Shown here: positions 1-8,324 of the stretch, piece by piece
Numbering within the stretch: position 1 is the stretch's first letter
How the letters are laid out: each line of letters starts with the position of its first letter
NCBI GenBank assembly: GCA_004335635.1
Contig: QAXH01005789.1
Location: 1 to 10,364 of the forward strand
DNA length: 10,364 bases
Direction: 5' to 3'
DNA from: Chloromonas sp. AAM2
Taxonomy: Eukaryota; Chlorophyta; Chlorophyceae; Chlamydomonadales; Chlamydomonadaceae
Position numbers and translations under genes: made by a program
Notes under the pieces: generated by a model
What the model saw: the letters and a program-made list of their open reading frames with translations, nothing else
Databases searched by the model: none
What the model was told of the DNA's origin: nothing

Positions 1-2250
1 TGCTATGACACAGTGCAGCATATGACATGTGTGCGTGCGGTGCATGGCCTGCATGGAGGCGGTTTGCCCACCTGCAATGGACTGTATTCCTCCGCCCGCC
101 ATCCATGCATTGCATGTGGCTGGTGTCAGGCACAGCAGCAGGGCAGCAGCCAGGCCAGCAGTGCCCACCTGCGCGGCAACCAAAACACACTTTGCTTCTT
201 TCCTCTGACACAGGAACCCGCCCCCAAGCGTAACTGTATGCGAAAAGGACCGGCTGGGAGCAATGAGCGGAAAGGATACTGTGAAACGAAGCAAACACAG
301 AGGGGACAGTGTTCAAAGGTATGGGCAGCTAGACTTGTCCGTACCTGTAGTTCTGCTGGCATGTATGTGGCTGGTGATGAGCCCAGGCTGGCCCATGAGA
401 CCGCCATGTCAACCGCAGCCTCCACCCAGCCATTGTCCTCCAGGTCTTCCAAAGGCGGCATGTCGCGGCCCTCAAGAACTGAAGATACAAACTGGCTCGG
501 TTCGCCTGCACAGTGAGTACGTCAAGAATCATAAACCACCTGAAAGAGCATGGCTTATGCCAAGGGCTATCTTGGGCGCATCACGAAGCCAACCCACCAA
601 GTATGCTTGACAGGCGACTTTGTGGCGGATAACACAAGCAAGTACAGAGTATACAATGTGTTCTGTGCCCATTTGAAGTCGTGGAAAACCTCAGTGAATG
701 CCTACCTCACACCTGCACACGGCTGCCTGTCCCTGACAGCACGTGCCTGGCATGCTAGCAACCGAGCATGAGCCCGCCAGGCCTATGCTTGCCTGCACAC
801 CCCTGCCTGCTCTTGTCACGACTGGTGTGTGACTGCCCAACTTGCCGTGTAGTGCTTTGCACACTGCGAATGACTCCACCATGAGGGGCAGGAGGCGCTC
901 CCCAGGCGGGTTTCGCTCAATGGCACTGCGCGACCGGTGTACCTGACACAAGCAGCAGACAAACACGAGCAGCAAAATGCATGTGAGGGGCAGACATGGG
1001 TGGCAGACATGTGGTGACGTATCGGCTGCAACAAGGCCCAAGCAACATGGACGCATTGCGGGCAGACGCGCAAATCTCCTGGTTCCATGCTGGCCCGTGT
1101 GGACTTTCGTACCTGAACGAAATAGTCCAAAGCACGGTGCAGCGCTCGCACATACAGTGGTGGCAACTTGGCAAGCGGCAGGTGCACCCCTTGCACGCCC
1201 AGGTTTGCCACCTCTTGGCCTGCCGCGCCTGCTATGATCCCGCCACTCCGGCTGCTGAGATTGTGCACACCAACAGCCCCGCTGCCTGGCGCTTCGCCAC
1301 ACACCAGAATGAGTGGAACACCATAAGCCAGGCCAGCTTTGTCTGCTGCTGCTGTGGCCTTGAGCTCTGGCAACTGCAGATGGTTTAGTGGCAGGCTGGG
1401 CATGATGGCAGGCAATGGCTGGCCTGACTCATCCAATCTTGGACCACCAGGAGCTGCTGTACCGGGCCTAGGGCCACCTGCTGCATCATCGTACTCAGGA
1501 AAGCCCAAAAGCGTTATGGAGAGCTTGCTGTACCGACCGCGTAAAACAATATGGTCTGTCAAGACCACCTGCAACACCAGAAGGCATGCAAACCTAAGGT
1601 GATGAGCAGAGCTGCAAACACAGACATGGCAGTGTCAGAAATGGTTCAATAGTAGGCGCCAGAGAGGACACGCATGACTATACAGTGTTTGCATGCAAGA
1701 TGCAATGATGGTGCTTCATCGGGACGCACATGCTTCATCTGCGCTGCATTCTGAACTGGCGGAGACACGCACCTCTGTTGACATAATTTGGCTGCCCCCT
1801 GCTGGGCAGGAGATGGCGGACGTAAGCAGAGGCGCAAATCGTGCGGCCTGTGCGCTGCTCTGGTCCCTGGCGTATGCCTGCATGCTGCTGGGTGTGATGG
1901 CATCTCCAGCTGACCTGGTATCTGTGATTTGCAGCTGAGTAATTGAGCATGGCACCGTGAGCTTGAGCTGCAGGCATGAAGAGCAGTACCACGCTGTTGG
2001 CAGACTGTGAGAATCATAGCACATCAGTTGCCCTGACTGCCCAAACACAGATCATCGAACTCATGCTGGGCAAATGGACTCCAAGGCGCAATGCTTAGCC
2101 ACCAGCACAGTTCGCGAAGTCTAGAAATCCTTGCGTGCAACGACTTTTGCTGCGATCGTCTGGCCGCACCTCATCAATGTGTTCCTCATGTCTCTCGTGT
2201 TTCAGTGACACGCACAGCAGCTCTACTTCATAGCCTACTGCCGAAGCCAT
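1..2250 (-). CDS. VIR: Virilizer (VIR/VIRMA) homologue, 5' part, partial
   Basis: The protein family scaffolds the nuclear m6A writer complex (with METTL3/MTA, METTL14/MTB, WTAP/FIP37). Well-supported exons are 2250-2170, 1967-1773 and 1568-1113, all phase 0, giving residues 1-27, 28-92 and 93-244. The start ATG at 2250 has an in-frame TGA two codons upstream. Residues 16-34 (…HEEHIDE|LKLTVPC) match the plant VIR N-terminal pattern of a His/Asp/Glu-rich stretch followed by DE and a hydrophobic strand. Residues 93-113 (VVLTDHIVLRGRYSKLSIT) correspond to the family signature V-V-T-N-H-L-V-V-R-G-x-Y-x-S-L-S, and HLPLAKLPPLYVRAL near residue 221 matches the plant L-P-L-A-x-V-D-L-P segment. Splice sites are GAG|GTGCGG, GAG|GTGCGT and CAG|GTACGA. 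Further exons lie at 505-345 and probably 204-169 and 119-72; the gene continues off the left edge. Family membership was judged from recalled VIR sequences, not a search. Confidence 0.82.
72..204 (-). CDS. VIR: VIR: two small candidate exons
   Basis: Two short phase 0 exons continue from the exon ending at 345. The first is 204-169 (RKEAKCVLVAAQ; acceptor TGTCAG, donor CAG|GTGGGC). The second is 119-72 (starting PHAMHGW and ending SPLQ; acceptor ACACCAG, donor CAG|GTGGGC). Phases agree with each other and with the upstream exon, but at 12 and 16 codons neither is independently convincing. Confidence 0.4.
345..505 (-). CDS. VIR: VIR internal exon (acidic segment)
   Basis: After acceptor CTGTGCAG the exon supplies two bases of a split codon and then 53 codons. 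These run from EPSQFVSSVLEGRDMPPLED, through LEDNGWVEAAVDMAVSWASL, to PAELQ, and end at donor CAG|GTACGG in phase 0. The acidic, amphipathic composition looks like a real protein; the two other frames are Trp/Arg-rich or contain stops. No specific motif was recognised. Assignment to VIR rests on strand, position and lack of any start codon or promoter context of its own. Confidence 0.6.
506..1112 (-). other. VIR intron/exon region not resolved
   Basis: Exon 3 ends in phase 0, but the exon at 505 needs a phase 1 partner, so at least one exon is hidden here. One candidate starts at 942 after a strong acceptor (pyrimidine-rich tract, TGTCAG|GTACAC) and reads VHRSRSAIERNPPGERLLPL…ESFAVCKALHGKLG in phase 0. 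A phase 1 donor could be the CAGGT|GTGAGG site near 711, but this is weak. A second open stretch (about 691-540) reads …AYLVGWLRDAPKIALGISHALS and ends in phase 1 at CTTTCAG|GTGGTT. That would leave an intron of only 34 nt before 505, shorter than expected. Confidence 0.4.
1113..1568 (-). CDS. VIR: VIR exon 3 (VIR signature region)
   Basis: This exon has 152 codons and is open throughout. It starts after acceptor GTTGCAG with VVLTDHIVLRGRYSKLS. A Gly/Pro-rich linker follows, with YDDAAGGPRPG near its start, and the exon ends VHLPLAKLPPLYVRALHRAL…FVQ before donor CAG|GTACGA. Both ends match plant VIR; the middle is low-complexity and probably disordered. A possible internal GT…AG segment (about 1344-1278) is 67 nt long, so removing it would break the frame; the exon is kept whole. 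Confidence 0.85.
1773..1967 (-). CDS. VIR: VIR exon 2 (VIR_N domain)
   Basis: This exon has 65 codons, starting LKLTVPCSITQLQIT after acceptor CCTGCAG and ending SQIMSTE before donor GAG|GTGCGT. The order is strand (CSITQLQI), loop (AITPSS), strand (MQAYARD), then a charged linker. It follows the VIR N-terminal domain order 'PVxIT… ATxPSxFxLEVFVR…'. Joining to the next exon gives STE|VVLTDH, matching the family pattern LEVE-AVVTNH. Confidence 0.75.
2170..2250 (-). CDS. VIR: VIR exon 1 (start exon)
   Basis: This exon has 27 codons, beginning MASAVGYEVELL and ending HEEHIDE, followed by donor GAG|GTGCGG. It is too short to show as a long ORF. The start sits in a good context (gagagATGGC), and the stop at 2256-2254 excludes an earlier in-frame start. 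It aligns with the first residues of plant VIR, where an aromatic/His-Pro segment is followed by DEYVDEV. Confidence 0.75.
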
Positions 2251-3175
2251 CTCTCAATCGCTCAGGCTAGCCAGGAACAAATCCTCGCCGGGGCGGGTTT
2301 AGCCAACTCTTCATACGTGGATGCACCGTGGCTGCAAGTGTTTCTTGACGATGCGCCACGGCTTATGACATGTCATAATATGATTGACATGTCAATGGAC
2401 TATTATCAAACATCAACGACCAACAACCTTTTGTCCTAACCTGCTGTCGTTACACATACAGCAGTCAGGCGGAATGCGGGCTCAGAATTGCCCAGCCTGG
2501 GAGAGCTGAGAGTATACCGATAGCGGTATTGGAACTGTCTGGCTTGGTTGAAGCCCTTGCATGTATGACTCCACAGTAACCAACCTTTTCTATCTCGCTG
2601 AAATTTCTCTTTGTGTCAGACGACTGTGCTAAGCTCTCTCACCGTTTGTCGTCGACCCCTGGGCCCGTCAAAAGATTCTGCTACAAGGGCAGAAGTGGGC
2701 AAGGCGTTTGGCAAAGTTTGGTGATGTGTGGAGCTTGTTCTATTAAGCCCACTTTACATTGGCTTTGGTGATCGCCTGTAGTGCATCAGCCCGTGTAAAT
2801 ACTCCTACGTCTTCCCCTCTGTGCTAGCCATGCTATCCCAACTGTAAATCTCACAACAAGGTGGGAGTGCACTGCTTACAACTACCGAGGTGAATGGGTT
2901 GCTCCAGCAATGTAGCCATTGTTAGTGGCTGTCATGGTCAGTGACTGGTCCACAACACTGTCAAATGTCTGGATTGCTATCAGGTAAGGGCCAGTCCTGT
3001 ACTGTCGTGAGAGAAGGGTGTTTTATAACAGAAACTGCTCAGTGTGGTGCAGAACCACTTTGTATACTTCTGTTCCCTGAGGTTCAAACAGAGTATTCAG
3101 TGGCGGCAGACACGGGTAATATCTACAACTGAATAAGGATGTCGGTGGCCCAATCATGTTCACGTGAGGTCCACC
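2251..3175. other. Upstream/intergenic region between VIR and ALB3
   Basis: No gene was recognised here. The left part should hold the VIR promoter and 5' UTR (minus strand). A 63-codon open stretch on the plus strand at 2941-3132 has no recognisable motif or splice context. The rest is mixed sequence of moderate GC without notable repeats. Confidence 0.5.
2363..2396. promoter_or_regulatory. Paired perfect palindromes upstream of VIR
   Basis: TTATGACATGTCATAA at 2363-2378 and ATTGACATGTCAAT at 2383-2396 are each perfect inverted repeats sharing the core TGACATGTCA. Their centres are 19 bp apart and 120-140 bp upstream of the VIR start codon. The arrangement is typical of a site for a dimeric DNA-binding protein. 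No factor is assigned. A GC-rich patch (CCCGCCCCGG on the minus strand, about 2298-2287) lies between this site and the start. Confidence 0.4.
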
Positions 3176-3763
3176 TTACAGGAAAAGCAAAGGCCTCGTG
3201 ATTGCTTGTGCCTGTTCCGGAAACTCAGAGTGATACAGCTGTAAGTCCGGCGTCTGACACCCAGGCCGCAGCTGCTGTCCTGGGCTGCTGATGAAAGCCT
3301 TGCCACCAGCAGTGCAACCTCAGTGCGGGAGCTGCGAATGAGTAGGGTGCACATAATCTGCAGAAGAAAAGATTAACGGTTCGGGGAGGTCCTTGCAACC
3401 ACCCCTGTCATGATCTAAACCGTCCCGTGGTTTGTGGTTTTCCAGAGCAGTGTCAAACGCCACTTTCTCACAGCACTGCCGTGCGTGCACTCCGGGACCA
3501 CATGTAACTCCGGCAGTGGAAAAAAAAGTTTGCCAGCTCGGAGACAGTCCCTTATGGCAAAAATGTTGGTATTGCACTGAATATACCAAACTCGCTGAGT
3601 ACGACAGTACATATGCAACGTGCAGGGCTGAGGCTGAGAAAAACACAGAAAGGTCCGCACATATCTGCATCAAACCTTAAACCCCGAGTCACACCCCTGA
3701 GCACCAATCCATGACTCATCATCTGTTTCAGGGCCTTGTGGTTGCTAGAGAGTAAGGTAGACT
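3176..3763 (-). other. Probable ALB3 3' UTR with TGTAA signal
   Basis: The ALB3 stop codon ends at 3764. Going downstream on the minus strand, the first TGTAA is at 3180-3176. TGTAA is the usual polyadenylation signal of chlorophycean algae, so cleavage a few bases beyond gives a 3' UTR of roughly 590-600 nt, normal for such genes. That the organism uses this signal is inferred. Confidence 0.45.
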
Positions 3764-6700
3764 TCAATCGCTCTTTGGCGTGCTGTCTCCACCGGATGCT
3801 GCGCTTGCTGCCTTTGCCGCTGCTTCCCGCGCCTTGCGTGCGCGGAACTTGTCACCCTTGCCCCGGCTCCCACCCTCCTGCAGGCGCAGCAAACAGGCAG
3901 GCAAGCTTGCAGCACAAGTTAGGCGGAGAGCCAAACGTGCAGCGATGCACGCAAAACGCCTTGGTGAAGGACGTGTGCTCCACAATGTTTAGTGGAATAT
4001 CGGGCTGAGTCTTCGACATCCACATTGTTTGTGACAAACAGTTTTGTGTATCTTATGGTGGCATCCATCCACTCGCATCACGTTGCCTAGCATTCTATGT
4101 GGCACAGCAGATATGGATTCCAGCACAAAGAAGTCAAAGCAGTACAAAGCGGGAGACGTAACGCCCACACATGACACATGCATTTCCGATGTTCGCATGC
4201 GCACATGAGGGATGTGCTGAAGGTCTACCTCTTGAATCTCGTGAGAAGACACAGTCACGGTGCCATGCGTTAAGAGCAACAGCAGACCAAGGCACAAACC
4301 AGCGTCTCTGCTGTTCAAGTGATACCACGCATCCTGCACGTGCCGCTGCTGTGGCGCACCTGCTTCGCCTGCCCGTTGCCGTTGCTGGCAACGACCGTTT
4401 CCGCCTCCACGTCCACCACCCCGTCATCGTCATCCCGTTGCCGGCGCCGCGCATTCACGTCCTTGCCTGCAGAGGAAGCAAGGTTGAGGGCTGCATGAGA
4501 CTCACAGGCATTCAAGCACAGGAGCTTGAGGCTGACAGGAATCAGACAGGGACAAGCAGAGGCTGCATCCACCCCCACACAAGAGAGCTCGCCGGGCGGT
4601 TTGAGTCACGCCTCGTCCTTCGCAAGTGTGCCATACATGGCAGAGGTCAGCCAACATAGCTGTCACCGTGGCTGCCCAAGCTCTCTCAACACGCCATCGT
4701 CCTTCTTCACCATGCGGAGTCAGCAGAGCGCTGCTCAAACCTAAGGCATATCCCACCCATGCCGCCGCGTTTAACATGTGCAGCTACAGCCTGCCTTTGC
4801 ATTCAATTCACTGCTGCGCCGCCCCTAAACTGCGCTGGCCCTGACCCCGGCACTCCTGGCCCTTCCTTGCAAGTACCTGTTGTGCGCTTGACCTTCTCCT
4901 CCTTGGGTGACACGTACGGTGTGGAGGTGCTGTTTATTGTGTTGGCTGGGGTGCTCAGCATGTCAGGGATGTTGATCTTGGTGGTAGACTTGAGGTACAC
5001 CTGAAACGTGGTGGGCACGTACAGTGAAGCGCGTGGCTTTGGGTGAGAAGCAGGCTCTTGACATGGGCTCACTTGCGATCCTCTTTAACTTGTGGGGTTG
5101 ATGATTGAGCTACAACATGTAGCGGGACTGTTCTCGTATCGGGACGGAGACGATGCATTGAGATGTGATGATGCATAGTGTTCTTGCCTGTCCTTGTGTT
5201 GTCTGCATGCGCCTGTGGAGGGGGATGAGCCTTGCAGAGCATGACGCATATGAACTGGCCTGCCGGTTAGAGCACAACCCCTGCCCAAATGCTCCTCACC
5301 TGTTGTGCAGTGCTCAGGAGGTTGTTTGTGAACCAGTAAAGAGTGAGGCCCGCTGGGACGTTGAGTGAGAACCAGCCTGCAATGACATGGGCAGAATGAC
5401 ATGCATTGGGCCAGGCGTTGGGTACAAACCTGCATAGTACAATGCACATTGTCGGAGGTCCTCTGCACAGCGCACGTTTCAGGCTGCAGTCCTCTATCTT
5501 ACACAGTGTCCACAAAAGACCTATCTAGACCTCGCTCATGTGTCCATTGGCTTGCTCCCTGCACCAGGCCGCCAAAGGCAGTCGACCCTATCATGCCTTT
5601 GCACCCTGGTGCACTGCACACGCACCGATCATGAGGGGGAGGAACTTGAGGATTGCTTGCGCCTGCCCCTGGTTGGCATCCTGGTTGGGAGGGCTGATTA
5701 ATCTCTGGCTGGCGTACTGGCTAACAACCAGCAGCACTGGCAGCACCAGGTACGATATGGCAGGGCCCCAGCCTATGGGGGGGTGCCCGTCAACAAAGGG
5801 CATGAGCCATGATAAGCCGGTCCCCTGAAGTGCATGGTCAGACCACAAAAAAGCTGTCAGCATGCTTGTGCTGCCTTGCCAGGGCCGTGTTGATGTAAGA
5901 ACCTTTCTGGCTCCTTGCCACGCTGCCTGTGCTGTCATGGTAGTCTAGACATCCTCAGTCCTTGAACCTGGTGTAATCTGGCCGGCTTAAGCCCACACAA
6001 GGCGTATAGAGGGTAGAGGGCGTTCCACCCACCGCTGCTTGAGACGAGAGTGAGGCTGGTCCGGCCAAGGAGGGAATCCAGAAGAACTGGGCGTCCAACA
6101 GATTGTCCTCGGCAGCGAGAGTGAGCGCCCGGTACAGACCAATGAACACGGGGATGGTGGCGAGCGTGGGCAGACACCCCGCAAGCGGGTTCACGCCTGC
6201 AGGTGGCAGGGCACAAGCGCTCATTCCACATCGCCTGGCTGGCTGCCTGATTGCCATGACTCACAACAAGGTACCAATCAATTGTGCAATCATCACCAGG
6301 GCCGCCTATCACGAGCCACTGCAACCCGTGCTGCCAGTATTGCTGCTTCCACTGCCACAGCGACTGCAGTCCCTGAGCTTGTCAGAGTTGCTGCTTGACC
6401 CTGTCATGCCTTGCTCCTAGTGGTGCAGCCTCTGCTCCTGAACCTTTTGTTCAGCTCGCTGCATGCCACCAATGCATGCCGCGGCGTGTGTTCGCCCACC
6501 GCTACCACTGGCCTTGTTAGCCAACCATCAGAAGGCTGCCGAAGAGCTGTTTGCGCAAACTGTACAGCCCAGGCACTGACCTGCTTCCCTGTAGAGCCTT
6601 GCTGTCTCTAGCTGCAACGTCTCTGCATCGTTGGCATACTTAGCCTGCAACTCCTTGATGCTTGGCTGCAGTGCCTGGATGGCAACAGTGGACTGAACCT

Positions 6701-7981
6701 GCGCGTGTTTTTGGCAATGGGACAGAGGCACACAATTGTAACAGTGCAGACAGCCACGCGTGAGACGCTCACAAGTGCACGAACAAAGACTACGATAGCA
6801 ACTTTTCTATTGATCAATGGACCCAATGTGCAGGCTGGCTTTTACACAGTCAGAGTGCGTGCCTGCTTCGGTGCTGCTATCACTGCGCCCGTGCCTGACA
6901 TGCTGTGTGTGTATTCACTTCGCCGCCGGCTGACACGCTTCTTGCAAGTAGCCCGTAGCCCACACCACCACCCATGGCCAGTGTAAGATGTCCTTCTTTC
7001 GTGTGTTATACCTGCTTCATGGACAAGGGGAAGGTGGCTGCCTTGACCAGAATGGTGAGCAAGATGATGGCAAAGCCGTACGAGTAGGGCACATTCGCCT
7101 TCTCCAGCAATTCATCGAGAACCTGTGAAGAAATTGCAGCATGTGTGCAGTGTTGTACAACACGCGTGTTGCAGCATCTGTGACGACGTAGGGTGCATTG
7201 CGACATCATGGCGTGGCTTTTCCCACTGTGCTTTCTCCATGCATGTCCTCGATGTTGGTGCACATGTAAGGGACAAGCTGGTAAGGCTGTGTTGATTAGC
7301 TGAGGGTGGTGGATGGTAGGACAATCTGCCCGGCTTGTAGTGGTGGCTGGCCGGGCATGAAATGACTGCTCCATGGCAAGCCCACCTCGAGGACGTTCTC
7401 GAACGCCACGGCCAGAAAATCAAAGGGGCCACTGTTGCTGCGGGCTGTGGCCTCTACGACAGCGGCTGGTGCTGAAGCTGCGGCCACAGCTGCATCCACT
7501 GCTGCGTTCTCGGCCAGCGTGGCCACCACATTTGCGTGGTGCGCCACAGACTCCACCAAGCTGCGATTGCAGGGCCGAGAAAACAAGCGCTAGTCATGGC
7601 ATGTGGAGCTGGCAAATTGACAGAAAACCTGGCCTGCTTGCGGATCCGTGGCAAGTTAAGCCGCACCTTGGGACTTCGTGCATGGCCCGAACAGCGACCC
7701 GATGCCTGATCATCGCCACACCTGTATAACACATCAATGCAATTAATTGATGTTGCTTCTGGCTTGAATTGGCGTACCTGCCAGGGACAGCACGAACAGC
7801 AACCCTTACCCTGAGGCCTCCAACTGGCCGCCAGGCCACAACGCTGCGATTGGGTCCTTACCAGCCCAGACCTGCGATTCGTGCATGCTCAGGTCAATCG
7901 AGGTTGCGATTCGACCAGCTGCGAGAAACCTTTGTGTTGTGCACCATACCTGGCATTCTGCAGTGCTGATGTTGCCATCAT
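3764..7981 (-). CDS. ALB3: ALB3 thylakoid membrane insertase (YidC/Oxa1/Alb3 family), complete
   Basis: The family inserts light-harvesting chlorophyll proteins and other proteins into the thylakoid membrane together with the chloroplast SRP pathway. Eleven exons join in frame: 7981-7950, 7843-7778, 7560-7386, 7122-7012, 6698-6581, 6196-6033, 5824-5626, 5376-5300, 5000-4877, 4466-4360 and 3877-3764. They total 1287 nt, or 428 residues, close to the 420-500 usual for plants and algae. Residues 1-30 are a transit peptide (MMATSALQNAS…RVRVAVRA). Residues 46-72 are Ala-rich. Membrane segments lie near 104-124 (YSYGFAIILLTILVKAATFPL), 176-193, 245-260 and a paired segment at 283-309. Family hallmarks present are GVNPLAGCLPTLATIP (168-183), PFVDGHPPIGW (231-241) and YWFTNNLLSTAQQ (302-314). 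The stromal tail, 315-428, has basic patches ARRRQR and KFRARKARE, where plant ALB3 binds cpSRP43. The first ATG (7981) follows an in-frame stop; the adjacent second ATG (7978) is equally possible. Confidence 0.95.
7150..7171. repeat. Overlapping palindromes in ALB3 intron 3
   Basis: GTGTTGTACAACAC (7150-7163) and CAACACGCGTGTTG (7158-7171) are both perfect 14-bp palindromes sharing CAACAC. In the minus-strand transcript they lie 28-49 nt upstream of exon 4 (starts at 7122), in the usual branch-point zone. The alternating arms could form two mutually exclusive hairpins. Confidence 0.85.
7386..7981 (-). CDS. ALB3: ALB3 exons 1-3: transit peptide and Ala-rich N terminus
   Basis: Exons 7981-7950 (32 nt), 7843-7778 (66 nt) and 7560-7386 (175 nt) join in phases 2, 2 and 0. 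Exon 1 ends GCCAG|GTATGG and exon 2 ends GGCAG|GTACGC. Both following introns finish with the same nine bases, CAATCGCAG, before an exon starting with C. The peptide is rich in Val, Arg, Ala and Ser without acidic residues up to position 35, and V-R-V-A-V-R-A is a plausible processing site. These small exons are the least certain part of the model, but the phases fit exactly. Confidence 0.75.
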
Positions 7982-8174
7982 CGTAACCTTGATGTAGATA
8001 GGCGCAGCTGCAGTGTAGTGCAAAGGAAGGAGCCAGAGATGCAACTAGGCTGTTGAGGCTTCAAAGAGACGTTTCAGGCGGGCGTGTTTGCTTTTTGGAA
8101 AACGAAAAATGACCATGCAGTTGACTGATTGGCCTTGAATAGTAACCAAGCGGGCTAACTGGACAGCAGCAACG
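7982..8174. promoter_or_regulatory. Short divergent (probably bidirectional) promoter region
   Basis: Only 193 bp separate the start codon of ALB3 (minus) from that of the acetyltransferase (plus), so both 5' UTRs and core promoters must share it or overlap. It holds an inverted CCAAT box (ATTGG at 8128-8132, oriented toward ALB3) and a GC patch (AGGCGGGCG near 8076). No TATA box is evident in either direction. Each start codon has an in-frame stop shortly upstream, so neither coding region extends into the gap. Confidence 0.55.
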
Positions 8175-8324
8175 ATGTCAGCAATGTCAGCTCCTGAGAA
8201 TGGTGCAGCACCGGGGATCACTCACGCGTATCAGGTGTTGGATGTCACAGAATCTCCAGGCTTGAAAAGCATGCCAGTCTATTTCAGACCTTCAGAACCC
8301 AATGATCTGAACACCATATACGGG
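8175..8324 (+). CDS. Acetyltransferase exon 1
   Basis: The 50-codon exon starts MSAMSAPENGAAPG and ends FRPSEPNDLNTIYG at donor GGG|GTGAGT. An in-frame TGA 39 nt upstream makes this ATG the first possible start; a second ATG follows three codons later. Phase 0 at the donor matches the exon at 9455, and the joined sequence fits the GNAT N-terminal strand and helix. This exon is too short to stand out as an ORF. Confidence 0.78.

Noticed and set aside
13..516. 167-codon open frame on the plus strand
   Set aside because: It is antisense to the VIR exon at 505-345, with no recognisable motif.
1278..1344. Possible intron inside VIR exon 3 (GTGTTC…CTCAG)
   Set aside because: It is 67 nt long, so excision would destroy the frame that joins the two VIR-like segments, and the donor is poor.
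996..1388. 130-codon open frame on the plus strand
   Set aside because: It lies antisense to VIR exon 3 and has the Cys/Trp/His-rich composition of a shadow frame.
2941..3132. 63-codon open frame on the plus strand
   Set aside because: It has no recognisable domain, promoter context or splice partner, and sits beside the end of the ALB3 3' UTR.
4021..4040. Small hairpin GTTTGTGACAAAC in ALB3 intron 10
   Set aside because: Its six-base arms with a one-base loop are expected by chance and it lies away from splice sites.
4171..4659. 162-codon open frame on the plus strand
   Set aside because: It is antisense to ALB3 exon 10 (4466-4360), which fits the ALB3 reading phase on both sides; the composition is low in acidic residues, as in a shadow frame.
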